From an uncultured Acidimicrobiales bacterium (GTDB taxonomy: Bacteria; Actinomycetota; Acidimicrobiia; Acidimicrobiales; Aldehydirespiratoraceae), in assembly GCA_951812975.1 (NCBI GenBank), contig CATOTC010000001.1, positions 1,334,001 to 1,398,000 on the forward strand: a stretch of 64,000 nt of DNA. The letters are read 5' to 3'. The notes beneath the pieces are model-generated. The model ran no database searches. It was given only the letters and a program-made list of their open reading frames with translations, and had not been told where the DNA came from. Below, piece after piece: positions 35,046 to 43,531 of this stretch; the first letter of the stretch is position 1; every line of letters starts with the position of its first letter. Made by a program: the position numbers and the translations under genes.

Positions 35046-36112
35046 CACTCTCCGCACCAGAGGGGACGCACCGTCTCCCCGTCGACCACCTCAACGACCG
35101 CGGCTACCTCACGTGCCCCCGATGGTGTGCGTTCAACCTGCACAACAACATCGAGCGCAGAACCGATCTGGGTGCGGACCACGTCATGGGGCAGGCCGGT
35201 TCCGGCCGACATCACCAACGACGCCAGCCTTCGCAGGGCATCGGTGGGGGAGTTCGCATGGATCGTCGACAGGCACCCCGAATGCCCGGTGTTGAGCGCC
35301 TGAACCAGATCGAGCGCTTCGGGGCCGCGCACCTCGCCGAGCACGATGCGATCGGGACGCATCCGCAGCGCGTTGCGCAGAAGGTCACGGATCTCCACGG
35401 CCCCGACCCCTTCGATGCCGTCGGTTCGAGCCTCCAGGCGCACCACATGGGGATGGCGGAGGCGGAGCTCAGCCGCATCCTCGATGGTGATCACCCGAGC
35501 TTCGGTCGCCACATGCGCAGCCAAAGCGTTGAGCAGCGAGGTCTTGCCCGCGCCCGTACCGCCGCTGACGATGATGCTGCGCCGCTCAGTGACCAACTCC
35601 GCGAGCATCGAAGCAACCGATGGCGGTCCGAAATCGGCCACGTCCTCGGCTCGGAGCACGAACCGGCGGATGGTGACGTAGGGGCCGTCGATGGCGACGG
35701 GCGCGGCCACGATATTGACTCGGCTGCCGTCGGCGAGGCGCCCGTCGACCCAGGGCCGCCGTGGGTCCACGATCCGGCCGATCGGCGCGACTATCCGTTC
35801 GACGAGCAACTCCAGTTCAGCGTCGTTGAGCACCACCCCGCTGGACTCGATCCGCCCGTGGCGCTCGAACCAGACCACGCCGGGCCCGTTAATCATGATC
35901 TCGCTGATCTCACGGTCTACGAGCAACGGTTCGATGGGACCGAGCCCGGCCAGACGGGCCGTGACCTGCCGGTGCAGCGACTCCCGTTCACGGGCACCCA
36001 ACAATGGGGCGTGGCGGGAGATGGCGGGGAAGATCTCCGCGGCACCACCGCCCTGGTCCAAGAGGTCGCCGTGGACCGTTGCGGCGAGATCGACCATCAG
36101 CGCTTCAGCCAT
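35045..36112 (-). CDS. CpaF/TadA-family pilus ATPase
   Basis: 355-aa secretion ATPase. N-terminal region: LGPIEPLLVDREISEIMINGP. Walker A is VSGGTGAGKTSLLNAL. Asp boxes and Walker B lie in VITIEDAAELRL and RPDRIVLGEVRGPEALDLVQA, with GHSGCLSTIHANSP as the His box. It powers Tad pilus assembly from the cytoplasmic face. It overlaps the cpaE-like gene by 8 bp. Confidence 0.93.
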   Translation of the reverse strand: MAEALMVDLAATVHGDLLDQGGGAAEIFPAISRHAPLLGARERESLHRQVTARLAGLGPIEPLLVDREISEIMINGPGVVWFERHGRIESSGVVLNDAELELLVERIVAPIGRIVDPRRPWVDGRLADGSRVNIVAAPVAIDGPYVTIRRFVLRAEDVADFGPPSVASMLAELVTERRSIIVSGGTGAGKTSLLNALAAHVATEARVITIEDAAELRLRHPHVVRLEARTDGIEGVGAVEIRDLLRNALRMRPDRIVLGEVRGPEALDLVQALNTGHSGCLSTIHANSPTDALRRLASLVMSAGTGLPHDVVRTQIGSALDVVVQVERTPSGAREVAAVVEVVDGETVRPLWCGE

Positions 36113-36758
36113 CGAGCACCTCGCTCAAGCGGTTCAGCGACCGTGGCATCCGGTGCGCGAGCAGGCCCGAGTCGACTGCTCGCGAGACCGCCGGGTCCCA
36201 GGGCACGGCAAGGACTTTGTGTCCGTTGAACACTGCTGTCACATCGGACAGTCGCAGAGCCCTACCGGGTTCTTCCACCACGACGACCGAGCTCCCCAAC
36301 GCCAACGGTCGTGCAAGGGCAGCCTGAATACCCAGGTAGCAGGCTCGAATCACCATGACGGCACGGGTGCCGTGCACCAGCCAGGGATCGGGAGGGCCCG
36401 CGCTGCCCGCATCGACCACAACCCAGCGTGCAGACCGCGACAGTAGTTCCGCCGCCAACACGGTCCGCTCGGGATCGATCGCTGCCTGCGTTGCGTTTCC
36501 TGCGCCGAGGAGTTGCAGCCTCTCGCCTACGGGCATCTCGAGCAGCGACAACGCATCGGCAGACACGTCTGAGGGCGCGAGCAGCCAGTCAGACAGTCCG
36601 TCGCCCGTGCCGGGCGGCAGGCCGAGCACCATCGGAAGATCGCCGACAGTGTCGACTAGCAGGGTTTCACGGCCTGACGAGGCAATCGTCAGACCCAGCG
36701 CGGCGGCTACGACTGAGGTACCTGATCCACCCTTGGGCGACCAGCAAACAATACACAC
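36105..36758 (-). CDS. CpaE/MinD-like ATPase of the Tad locus
   Basis: 217-aa P-loop protein with a deviant Walker A CWSPKGGSGTSVVAAALG at the very N-terminus, a Walker B-like WVVVDAGSAG, and a C-terminal part resembling CpaE localisation factors. The T in GSGTS replaces the usual KT/KS, as in many CpaE proteins. It heads the tad operon and lacks the N-terminal receiver-like domain of larger CpaE proteins. Confidence 0.78.
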   Translation of the reverse strand: MCIVCWSPKGGSGTSVVAAALGLTIASSGRETLLVDTVGDLPMVLGLPPGTGDGLSDWLLAPSDVSADALSLLEMPVGERLQLLGAGNATQAAIDPERTVLAAELLSRSARWVVVDAGSAGPPDPWLVHGTRAVMVIRACYLGIQAALARPLALGSSVVVVEEPGRALRLSDVTAVFNGHKVLAVPWDPAVSRAVDSGLLAHRMPRSLNRLSEVLDG

Positions 36759-36819
36759 GACAACTCCCGGAACTCGATGTTCGACGGGGGAAGTCGTTCA
36801 ACGGGGAAGTCGTATTCAC

Positions 36820-36847
36820 ACCCTAGTGGGCAAAATAGCGCTGTCAA
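36820..36847 (-). promoter_or_regulatory. candidate promoter of the tad operon
   Basis: On the minus strand TTGACA (36847-36842) and TAGGGT (36825-36820) are spaced 16 bp. The expected start is near 36813, about 55 bp ahead of the cpaE-like gene. Flanking DNA is unusually AT-rich for this genome. Confidence 0.45.
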
Positions 36848-36925
36848 CTACGAAATGTTGTCAGATACCTTACCGAAGGGAACGCTCTTTAAGCGGCCGG
36901 TCTGCTCAGCCCCCGTTCGTCTTCG

Positions 36926-37066
36926 TCAGTCGGCTGTTACGGCGCTGTCAATGATGTCGGCCCACTCTGTGGCAGTGAACGCCTTGGGAAGACCCTCGTC
37001 GGGTAGCCGTACTCGGTCTTTGTAACGACCGCAGATACCGGGCGCCTCTGATGTGACCGGCGGCAT
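36926..37066 (-). CDS. small hypothetical protein (46 aa)
   Basis: An open frame that reads MPPVTSEAPGICGRYKDRVR and ends EWADIIDSAVTAD. Composition is balanced and hydrophilic, unlike antisense shadow frames, and it lies between the 26-aa membrane peptide and the tad promoter on the same strand. GTG 37078 is an alternative start. No family recognised. Confidence 0.45.
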   Translation of the reverse strand: MPPVTSEAPGICGRYKDRVRLPDEGLPKAFTATEWADIIDSAVTAD

Positions 37067-37086
37067 CAATATCGACACGGGCCGGT

Positions 37087-37167
37087 TCAGACGTCTTTGA
37101 TCTTGCGACCCAGAAGCACCAGCAGCACGATCAGGACGACACCTAAAAACAAACGGTTCTTTGACAT
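37087..37167 (-). CDS. small hydrophobic peptide (26 aa)
   Basis: The frame MSKNRLFLGVVLIVLLVLLG plus RKIKDV codes for one TM helix with positive residues at both ends, a plausible single-pass peptide. It stops 20 bp before the next small ORF. No clear SD, so coding is uncertain. Confidence 0.4.
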   Translation of the reverse strand: MSKNRLFLGVVLIVLLVLLGRKIKDV

Positions 37168-37240
37168 GCCGATGACGCTATCGAGTGACGACCGATCCCG
37201 CACCGTCGAGAGTTTCCTGTTTGGCTGTAGCGTCTGGTGT

Positions 37241-37336
37241 GGAGGTGTCCGAGCGCCTGGTGGGCTCCCCCGCCTTCAAAGCGGGTGGGATGGGTGATCC
37301 CCGTCCGGCGGGTTCGATTCCCGTCCACCTCCGCCA
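37241..37336 (+). tRNA. selC: tRNA-Sec(UCA), selenocysteine tRNA
   Basis: A 96-nt tRNA including encoded CCA (37334-37336). The acceptor strand GGAGGTG pairs with CACCTCC. The anticodon stem-loop is CCCGC-CTTCAAA-GCGGG with anticodon TCA. The long variable arm (GGGAT...ATCCC) and T-arm GGGTTCGATTCCC fit bacterial tRNA-Sec. No tRNA with anticodon UCA other than Sec (or a suppressor) is expected. No selA, selB or selD lies in this window. The DNA just downstream is an accessory island. Confidence 0.95.
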
Positions 37337-37504
37337 CACAAGAAGGTGCGGTCCGTGCTGAAGGCCGTGCTGTCGGTGTGGGCCGACCGGACAGAGACAA
37401 TGCGATACGCCGATCCGTCCTGGTAGCCGAGTTCTCAATTGCTATCCATGGAACGCTCGGAGGATTTCGTTCCTGCGACACTGTAGCCGAACCGAAGAGC
37501 CGTT

Positions 37505-38623
37505 TCAGTCTAAAGTGATTCCATCATACCGGCGTAGAAGAACAGCAAGATCACTTGCAATATCGTTTTTCATTATTCGTAGGCTTTCTCTTGATATAGC
37601 CTTAGGTTCAGTATGCGCTATTTGACCGAATCGGCCCGAAGATGTTCGATATCGAACATGCTCTTTGTCGATAATCCAAGCTCGGTCGACATTCTTTGAA
37701 AGGTGAGCTACAGCCGAAATGTGAGTCATTCTCGACAATGGATCGAAACAATCTAGGTCAAGAATATCAAGCGATATACTGAGACTGTTGGCAATCTTAC
37801 CGGCCAGTTCATCAACGGAGACAAGCGATTGACCTGTGGGTGTTCGTATCTCATCCGAAACAGCATCCTGCGCTATTTGCACTGATCCCCATTCATCAAC
37901 AACCAAAAGATACTGGGACTGTTCAATTAACAGACGATCAGACATCACTCTAAATTCTAAAGGCCCTGCAGAATGAATTTGTCCTTGAGGGGTGCGCGGT
38001 ATGGCTCGCTGAAGAGTTCGGCGGAACTCAGGACTCTCAAGCGTTGAGGGTCGTATGATCTGTTGACGGGGTCCGCCCGCAACAGCAACTCCTAACAGTC
38101 CGCCTGAAGTGCTACTCTGCAAACCGCCCGTTACGATAACGAGATTTTGCGCGCGGTAAAATATTTCAATTTCGTTCACAGGAGTGCTCGCTTCCGACAG
38201 CATGAGATTGTGTAGCGCCTTGATCACCCGGTTCCTCAGATTTTCGACACTCTCAAAGCGATCTCCCAGGCGTCCCTTCGACCATTCGCTGACCTCCTCA
38301 ATGAATCTCTGTTGTGCGACTTCTTTGGCTTCAATTTTCTCGATGAATACAAGGATATGCCTATTTTCCTTGACGGCCTCTCTCCATTCCTCATGAGTGG
38401 CTGACAACCCTGATTCTTGAGGTGTTCCATACCGCTCACCAAGCAGGAACACGACGACATCGCTTTTGCGAACAGCTTCGAGGCATGTCTTTTGTGATGT
38501 CAAAGGCCGCGCACAGAAGTCTTCTGACCGTGTCAACTCAATGTCAAAGAGCTTCGCAGTGGATTCGACCGCGTCTCGGTACTCCGCGTAGCCGTAGATC
38601 ACGGAAGAGATGAAGACTCTCAT
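37505..38623 (-). CDS. DUF4062 domain protein, AT-rich island gene
   Basis: 372-aa protein. Residues 1-100 match the DUF4062 pattern: MRVFISSVIYGYAEYRDAVE, SDVVVFLLGERYGTPQESGLSATHEEWREA, ILVFIEKIE. The rest is unrecognised. DUF4062 has a TIR-like/nucleotide-binding-related architecture and is often found in NTPase or defence proteins; no such effector is evident here. Codon use is strikingly AT-rich against all neighbours, a sign of recent transfer. It is the first island gene after tRNA-Sec. Confidence 0.75.
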   Translation of the reverse strand: MRVFISSVIYGYAEYRDAVESTAKLFDIELTRSEDFCARPLTSQKTCLEAVRKSDVVVFLLGERYGTPQESGLSATHEEWREAVKENRHILVFIEKIEAKEVAQQRFIEEVSEWSKGRLGDRFESVENLRNRVIKALHNLMLSEASTPVNEIEIFYRAQNLVIVTGGLQSSTSGGLLGVAVAGGPRQQIIRPSTLESPEFRRTLQRAIPRTPQGQIHSAGPLEFRVMSDRLLIEQSQYLLVVDEWGSVQIAQDAVSDEIRTPTGQSLVSVDELAGKIANSLSISLDILDLDCFDPLSRMTHISAVAHLSKNVDRAWIIDKEHVRYRTSSGRFGQIAHTEPKAISRESLRIMKNDIASDLAVLLRRYDGITLD

Positions 38624-38774
38624 GATTCTAGCTTAGACAGTCGGTCATCTCGCGCGCAGAATACTAGACATGATGGTCTCGTCTCGTTTCCCACATGGCT
38701 CTTCGTATCAGCCGCACTAGTCAATGATCGACCTACTAGCCGAATCGAGATGGCCTTGCGAGCACGAGGCGGAC

Positions 38775-40223
38775 TCAAGGCTGATCTTCGCGAACGAGGG
38801 TGGGCGATAGGGCTTCGGTTAGGGCTTGGATTTCGGTTAGGGCGGATTGGAGGTCTTCGGCGATCTCGGCGGCGAGGATGGCCGGGGGCGGGAGGTTGTC
38901 AGCGTCTTCGAGGCTCTCGTCTCGGAGCCAGAACAGGTCGAGGCTGACCTTGTCGCGGGTGATCAGTTCGTCGTAGGTGTAGCGCTTGAACCGTTCGGAC
39001 TCTGCACGTTGGTGACGAGCGTCGGCCCGGTAGCAGGCGACGAAATCGTTGAGGTCGGCCCTCGTGAGCGGGTTCTGCTTCAGGGTGAAGTGCTTGTTGG
39101 TGCGCAGGTCGTACACCCACAGCTCACGGGTCCAGGCGTCCTCGGCGCCCTCTCGGCGGCGGAAGAACAGCACGTTGGCCTTCACGCCCTGCGCATAGAA
39201 GATCCCTGTCGGCAGCCGCAGCAGCGTGTGGACCTCGCAGTCGTGCAACAAGCGGCGGCGGATCGTCTCGCCCGCACCCGCCTCGAACAGCACGTTGTCG
39301 GGCACCACCACGGCCGCGTCCCCGCCGATCTTCAGCAAGCTCACCACATGCTGGACGAAGTTGAGTTGCTTGTTCTTCGTCGTTGCCCAGAAGTCCTCCC
39401 GCTCGTAGCTGTCCGACGACGACCGGCCGAACGGCGGATTGGTCAAAACCATGTCGAACGGCCTGCCCGGAGAGTCCCGCAGAGCGTCGTCGACCACGAT
39501 CGGTGAGTCGGATTCGGGGCTCTCGATGCCGTGCAGCAGCATGTTCATGGCGCACAACCGGGCCGGCAGGTCGGCGATCTCCCAACCATTGAACGCACCC
39601 GAGCGCAGGTGAGCGACCTGGTCGGGTTCCAGATGCGGGAACCGCTCGACAATCGACCGGTATGCGCCCAGGAAGAACCCTCCGGTGCCGCAGGCAGGGT
39701 CACAGATGCGGTCGTCGGGCTCGGGCTGCATCACATCGACGATGGCGTTGATGAGCGCCCTGGGCGTGAAGTACTGGCCCGCTCCCCTGGCACCCTCCTG
39801 GGCGGTCTTCTCGATCAGGCCCTCGTAGGCGTCGCCTTTGAGGTCGGCGTCGTAGCTCATCCACTCGTGCTGGTCGATGAACTCCTTGATGAGCTGTTCC
39901 AGCTTGGCGGGCGTCTGGATTCGGTTGCGGGCCTTGTGGAAGACCACGCCGAGCATGTCCTCACCAGCGCCGAGCGCGGCCAGCACATCACTGTAGTGGG
40001 ATTCAAGTTCCGCACCCGACCGGTTGAGCAACGACTGCCAGCCGTGCTCGATGGGCACGATGCGGACGCCTCCGAGCATCTCCTGCTGCTCGTCGGCCAT
40101 CTTGAGGAACAGCAGATAGGTGAGCTGTTCCAGGTAGTCGCCGTAGGACAGGCCGTCGTCGCGCAGCACGTCGCAGAAGTCCCACAACTTCTGCACCATC
40201 GCCTTCGGATCCTGTGCGGTCAC
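38775..40223 (-). CDS. hsdM: type I restriction-modification DNA methyltransferase subunit
   Basis: 482-aa N6-adenine methyltransferase. The N-terminal HsdM_N region (KLWDFCDVLRDDGLSYGDYLEQL) precedes the N6_Mtase core. SAM motif I is CDPACGTGGFF and catalytic motif IV is VLTNPPFG. GTG 40223 was selected over ATG 40250 because HsdM proteins begin TAQDPxAMVxKLW. It should methylate the target with HsdS. It is separated from hsdS by about 4 kb of plus-strand genes. A decayed copy of its C-terminal coding sequence lies at 48953-49022. Confidence 0.92.
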   Translation of the reverse strand: MTAQDPKAMVQKLWDFCDVLRDDGLSYGDYLEQLTYLLFLKMADEQQEMLGGVRIVPIEHGWQSLLNRSGAELESHYSDVLAALGAGEDMLGVVFHKARNRIQTPAKLEQLIKEFIDQHEWMSYDADLKGDAYEGLIEKTAQEGARGAGQYFTPRALINAIVDVMQPEPDDRICDPACGTGGFFLGAYRSIVERFPHLEPDQVAHLRSGAFNGWEIADLPARLCAMNMLLHGIESPESDSPIVVDDALRDSPGRPFDMVLTNPPFGRSSSDSYEREDFWATTKNKQLNFVQHVVSLLKIGGDAAVVVPDNVLFEAGAGETIRRRLLHDCEVHTLLRLPTGIFYAQGVKANVLFFRRREGAEDAWTRELWVYDLRTNKHFTLKQNPLTRADLNDFVACYRADARHQRAESERFKRYTYDELITRDKVSLDLFWLRDESLEDADNLPPPAILAAEIAEDLQSALTEIQALTEALSPTLVREDQP

Positions 40224-40250
40224 CGGCGCGCCCTCACAATGACCGATCAA

Positions 40251-40713
40251 TCACATCGTCAATATCAGATCGAAGTTTCACGGGGTCAGCATAAGGAAGG
40301 TGACACCAACGTTCGAGCAATGTCGAAGCATCCGCTTGAACGGTTGAGAGCGGCAGTTCCGCCGTCGGATGCCCAGACTGTCCAGCCACGGACCGATCAC
40401 CCGATTCCGCACGATGCACGACATCGCCGGATGGTTGCTGTTCTGGCCGACGACCACCTTGTCCCATGACCCCAATGTATGCCACATGACGCATCAGAGG
40501 CGTCTCTAATGGCAGTGGCGGGGTGACGGAGCCCGCGCCGGGCCGGTAGGTTGCAATGCGCGCGAATGCAAACCATTGCGACGTGCGTTATGCCAAAACC
40601 TAAAGCGCAAAACACGCGCAAACGACGTCAAGCACGCCGCGGCCGCGCTCACCGGTAACGTTGCGAAGCTTCGATGAGACCGGGGATCAGCCACTGCTAG
40701 CGTGGTTTGCGCG
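40251..40713. other. gene-free stretch between hsdM and the ImmA cassette
   Basis: About 460 bp without a convincing gene on either strand. Open frames here are antisense or low quality. GC content and composition shift along the stretch (several CGCG-rich pieces near 40520-40660), as expected at a recombination seam. No repeats or tRNA fragments recognised. Confidence 0.5.
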
Positions 40714-40742
40714 GCGACAGCAGCAACGACGCTACCTAGGAT
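40714..40742 (+). promoter_or_regulatory. candidate promoter for the XRE-ImmA cassette
   Basis: GCGACA (40714-40719) and TAGGAT (40737-40742) are 17 bp apart. Transcription would start near 40749, just ahead of the SD and ATG of the short upstream ORF. Confidence 0.35.
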
Positions 40743-40756
40743 GCAGGGGAACGACC

Positions 40757-40828
40757 ATGAACGATCCACGCTCCGTCGTGTCTTGCACCACAACGTCCGC
40801 GGGTCGTAAACCCCGTCTGCCAGCATGA
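40757..40828 (+). CDS. 23-codon upstream ORF coupled to the XRE-ImmA gene
   Basis: ATG 40757 follows an AGGGGA sequence 5 nt upstream, and its TGA overlaps the next ATG as ATGA (40825-40828). The peptide reads MNDPRSVVSCTTTSAGRKPR then LPA. The main gene lacks an SD of its own, so re-initiation from this uORF probably sets its expression. Confidence 0.5.
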   Translation: MNDPRSVVSCTTTSAGRKPRLPA

Positions 40829-42003
40829 ACTCCGAAACCCACACCGAACCCAAGCGGGCAACGAAGCCGCTCCGCGTCAAGGTCGATCCGTCGCTGTATT
40901 CGTGGGCGGCTGAACGTTCGCGGCTCGGCTTGGACGAACTCTCAGACCGTTTCCCGAAACTGAGCGAGTGGATGGCCGGCCACCGTTCGCCCACGCTGAA
41001 GCAGGTTGAGGATTTTGCGCGCGCCACCGGCACGGCGATCGGGTACTTCTTCCTCGCAGAACCACCAGACGAGCATCTACCGATCCCGGATTTTCGAACG
41101 GTAGGTGACCGTCCGGTAGCCCGACCGAGCGGCAACCTGCTTGACACGATCTACCAGTGCCAGCAGCGCCAAGACTGGTATCGCGACTATGTGCGCAGTT
41201 CGGGGATGAGAGAGCTTGAGTGGGTTGCTTCACTGCAACCGAACACCCCTCCAGAGGATGCAGCACAACGAATGCGCAGCGCGCTGTCGTTCAACGTGCA
41301 GCAGAGGGGTGCCGACTACCAGGAAGCGTTCAGGGTATTGAGGCAACGGGCCGAGGAACTTGGCGTGATGGTCATGGTGAGCGGCGTGGTCGGAAGCAAC
41401 ACGCGCAGGAAGCTTGATCCCCAAGAGTTCAGGGGCTTCGCTCTCGCGGACCGGTTCGCGCCGCTGGTGTTCGTGAACGGCTCGGACACACGCGCAGCCC
41501 AGATCTTCACGCTCGCCCATGAATTGGCTCACATCTGGTTGGGTGAGAGCGCGCTGGACAGTGTCGATCTAGGGGCGAGGGCCACCAACGACATCGAACG
41601 CTGGTGCAACCGGGTAGCAGCGGAGATCCTCGTTCCGCTTCAGGAGATTCAGGCAGAGTTCAACCCCCGAGTGGGAATACCGACCGAACTGCAGCGCCTT
41701 GCGCGCCGGTTCAAGACGAGCAGGCTGGTCGTGCTCCGGCGGCTCCACGAGTGCAAGTTCCTAACCTGGGACGAGTACCAGCAGACTTTCCAGACAGAAT
41801 ACGAGCAGGCCCTGGAACGGGTCACCGGCACTGGCGGCGACTTCTACAGGACCCAACCAGCCCGTGTCGGCACGACTTTCGCCCAAGCTGTCATCGCGAG
41901 CACTCTTGAGGGTGACACCTCGTACACCGACGCGTTCCAAATGCTCGGCTTCAAGAAAGCCTCAACGTTTTATGAGTTGGCTGATCGACTCGGTGTGACG
42001 TGA
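40825..42003 (+). CDS. XRE-type HTH plus ImmA/IrrE metallopeptidase
   Basis: 392-aa protein. The N-terminal 75 residues resemble an XRE/Xre-like helix-turn-helix (LDELSDRFPKLSEWMAGHRSPTLKQVEDFARATG). The ImmA/IrrE domain contains the zinc motif HELAH at residues 232-236 (FTLAHELAHIW). Such proteins cleave repressors or act as antitoxins. Here the stop overlaps the downstream DUF4411 gene as GTGA, which is a known TA-like pairing. All metal ligands of HExxH are present. Confidence 0.88.
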   Translation: MNSETHTEPKRATKPLRVKVDPSLYSWAAERSRLGLDELSDRFPKLSEWMAGHRSPTLKQVEDFARATGTAIGYFFLAEPPDEHLPIPDFRTVGDRPVARPSGNLLDTIYQCQQRQDWYRDYVRSSGMRELEWVASLQPNTPPEDAAQRMRSALSFNVQQRGADYQEAFRVLRQRAEELGVMVMVSGVVGSNTRRKLDPQEFRGFALADRFAPLVFVNGSDTRAAQIFTLAHELAHIWLGESALDSVDLGARATNDIERWCNRVAAEILVPLQEIQAEFNPRVGIPTELQRLARRFKTSRLVVLRRLHECKFLTWDEYQQTFQTEYEQALERVTGTGGDFYRTQPARVGTTFAQAVIASTLEGDTSYTDAFQMLGFKKASTFYELADRLGVT

Positions 42004-42491
42004 CGGTCTACCTGCTCGACACGGACACCCTCATCAGAGCCAAGAACGAGCACTACGGCTTCGATCTCTGTCCAGGCTACTGGAATTGGCTCGACAACGA
42101 GCACGCGGCAGGGAAGGTGTTCAGCGTTCGCAAGGTCTACGACGAACTCCTTGCTGGTCAGGACGAACTCAGCGACTGGGCCAAGCAACGGAAGGGCTTC
42201 TTCTTGGAGCCGAACGACGCCACGCGAGCAAGCCTCGAGGAGGTCAGTGCGTGGGCTTACGGCGCGCGATACCAGCCAAATGCTGTGAGTCTGTTCATGC
42301 AGAAAGCCGACTATTTCTTGGTTGCGGAAGGGCACGCATCGCAAAAGACGGTCATCACCTACGAGAGGTCGGCACCAAACTCTCTCAGCTCAATCAAGAT
42401 CCCCGATGCCTGCAATGCAATGGGCGTTGACTGGATAGCTCCACACAGGATGTTACGCGCGGAGGGCGCGCAGTTCGATCTCCGTTCCTGA
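42000..42491 (+). CDS. DUF4411 PIN-like putative toxin
   Basis: 163-aa protein. It begins with a PIN-like strand VYLLDTDTLIRAKNEHYGFDLCPGYW, which matches the DUF4411 signature, and continues KVYDELLAG and KIPDACNAMGVDWI for further acidic residues. It is probably a ribonuclease toxin. It starts at GTG 42000, coupled to the ImmA gene. Together they form a TA-like unit placed between hsdM and hsdS. Confidence 0.8.
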   Translation: MTVYLLDTDTLIRAKNEHYGFDLCPGYWNWLDNEHAAGKVFSVRKVYDELLAGQDELSDWAKQRKGFFLEPNDATRASLEEVSAWAYGARYQPNAVSLFMQKADYFLVAEGHASQKTVITYERSAPNSLSSIKIPDACNAMGVDWIAPHRMLRAEGAQFDLRS

Positions 42492-42633
42492 TTCTGAGGG
42501 ACGGTCTTTTCGAGAATCCGTGTCATCCAGCACGACAGAATCGAAGGGGTAGCGGTCGACGCACCAATACCACCGAGGGCAGCGACTCGTCAACGCGCCT
42601 CATCGATGCCAAGAACTACGCTTCAACCGACTG

Positions 42634-43494
42634 ATGATGGCCCGAGCAAGGGCAGAATTGCAACCGGTGACACCAGAGGACTTCTTCAAGGACGACTTCG
42701 TCTCAGACAGGCATTTGCTCAACCACGAGCTATTGGACCGTGTGCGCGCTGGTACATACAACGAGCGGTCTGATGTCGAGGTCGCCGTCGCGTTGCTGCG
42801 GTTGGCCCATGACGAGCTTGAGGCTTATGGCACGAACGGAGAGCAGCGCACCGATAAGCACGACATTCGGCTCATTTTGAGAACGAGTCTGCAACTGCTG
42901 AACCGCCTAGGCGTAGTCCTCGACCTGCCGTTCAGCGACTATGGCACGTTTCGGTCTCATTGGATGGCCAACGGTGCACACGGCAACTGGCAGGCTCGGC
43001 GCGACATACTGAATGAACTCTTTGAGCCGGTCCACCTTCAACTCGCGGACCTGGAGAACGACGAACTCGGATCGGAGCTGGCAAAGCCTGTCACAAGCCA
43101 TCCGGGCACAGGTTGGTCCCGTGTTGATATCGAGATCAACGAAGTGCGACGCCATTTCGGGTCCGCTCGGAGCCCGCAGGACTACCGCAATGTCGGTAAC
43201 GACTGTGTCGCGGTTCTGGAACGGCTCAGCGAGGTGGTGTTCGATCCTGAGTTCCACCTCAGGGAAGGCGAGCAGGAGCCACCGGTCGCTAATACGAAGG
43301 ATCGGCTCGGCAGGTTCGTGGACAACGCCGCTTCCGGACCAGCGAATGCGGAGATCAGAAAAGTCGCCCGGGCAACCATTGAGCTAGCCCAAGCCATCAA
43401 GCACCAAGGTGAGCCGACGCGGAGGAATGCAGGGATCGCCGCAGACTCGGTGATCCTGCTCGCGAATCTTCTCCGCCGACTTGCTGAGAAATAA
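42634..43494 (+). CDS. unknown island protein (286 aa)
   Basis: A soluble, mostly helical protein. The middle (about 150-210) reads GTGWSRVDIEINEVRRHFGSA and YRNVGNDCVAVLERLSEVVF. The C-terminal half resembles the abortive-infection C-terminal type of helical bundles (VARATIELAQAIKHQGEPTRR), but I cannot name a family. It follows the ImmA/DUF4411 pair at 142 bp on the same strand, with nothing recognised in between. A role in defence is inferred only from location. Confidence 0.7.
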   Translation: MMARARAELQPVTPEDFFKDDFVSDRHLLNHELLDRVRAGTYNERSDVEVAVALLRLAHDELEAYGTNGEQRTDKHDIRLILRTSLQLLNRLGVVLDLPFSDYGTFRSHWMANGAHGNWQARRDILNELFEPVHLQLADLENDELGSELAKPVTSHPGTGWSRVDIEINEVRRHFGSARSPQDYRNVGNDCVAVLERLSEVVFDPEFHLREGEQEPPVANTKDRLGRFVDNAASGPANAEIRKVARATIELAQAIKHQGEPTRRNAGIAADSVILLANLLRRLAEK

Positions 43495-43531
43495 CCCCTG
43501 CTCAAAGTGCTTACATCACGCGGACCGACAA

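Noticed and set aside
37237-37518. 93-aa ORF over tRNA-Sec
   Set aside because: The ORF covers the whole tRNA and has no independent coding signal.
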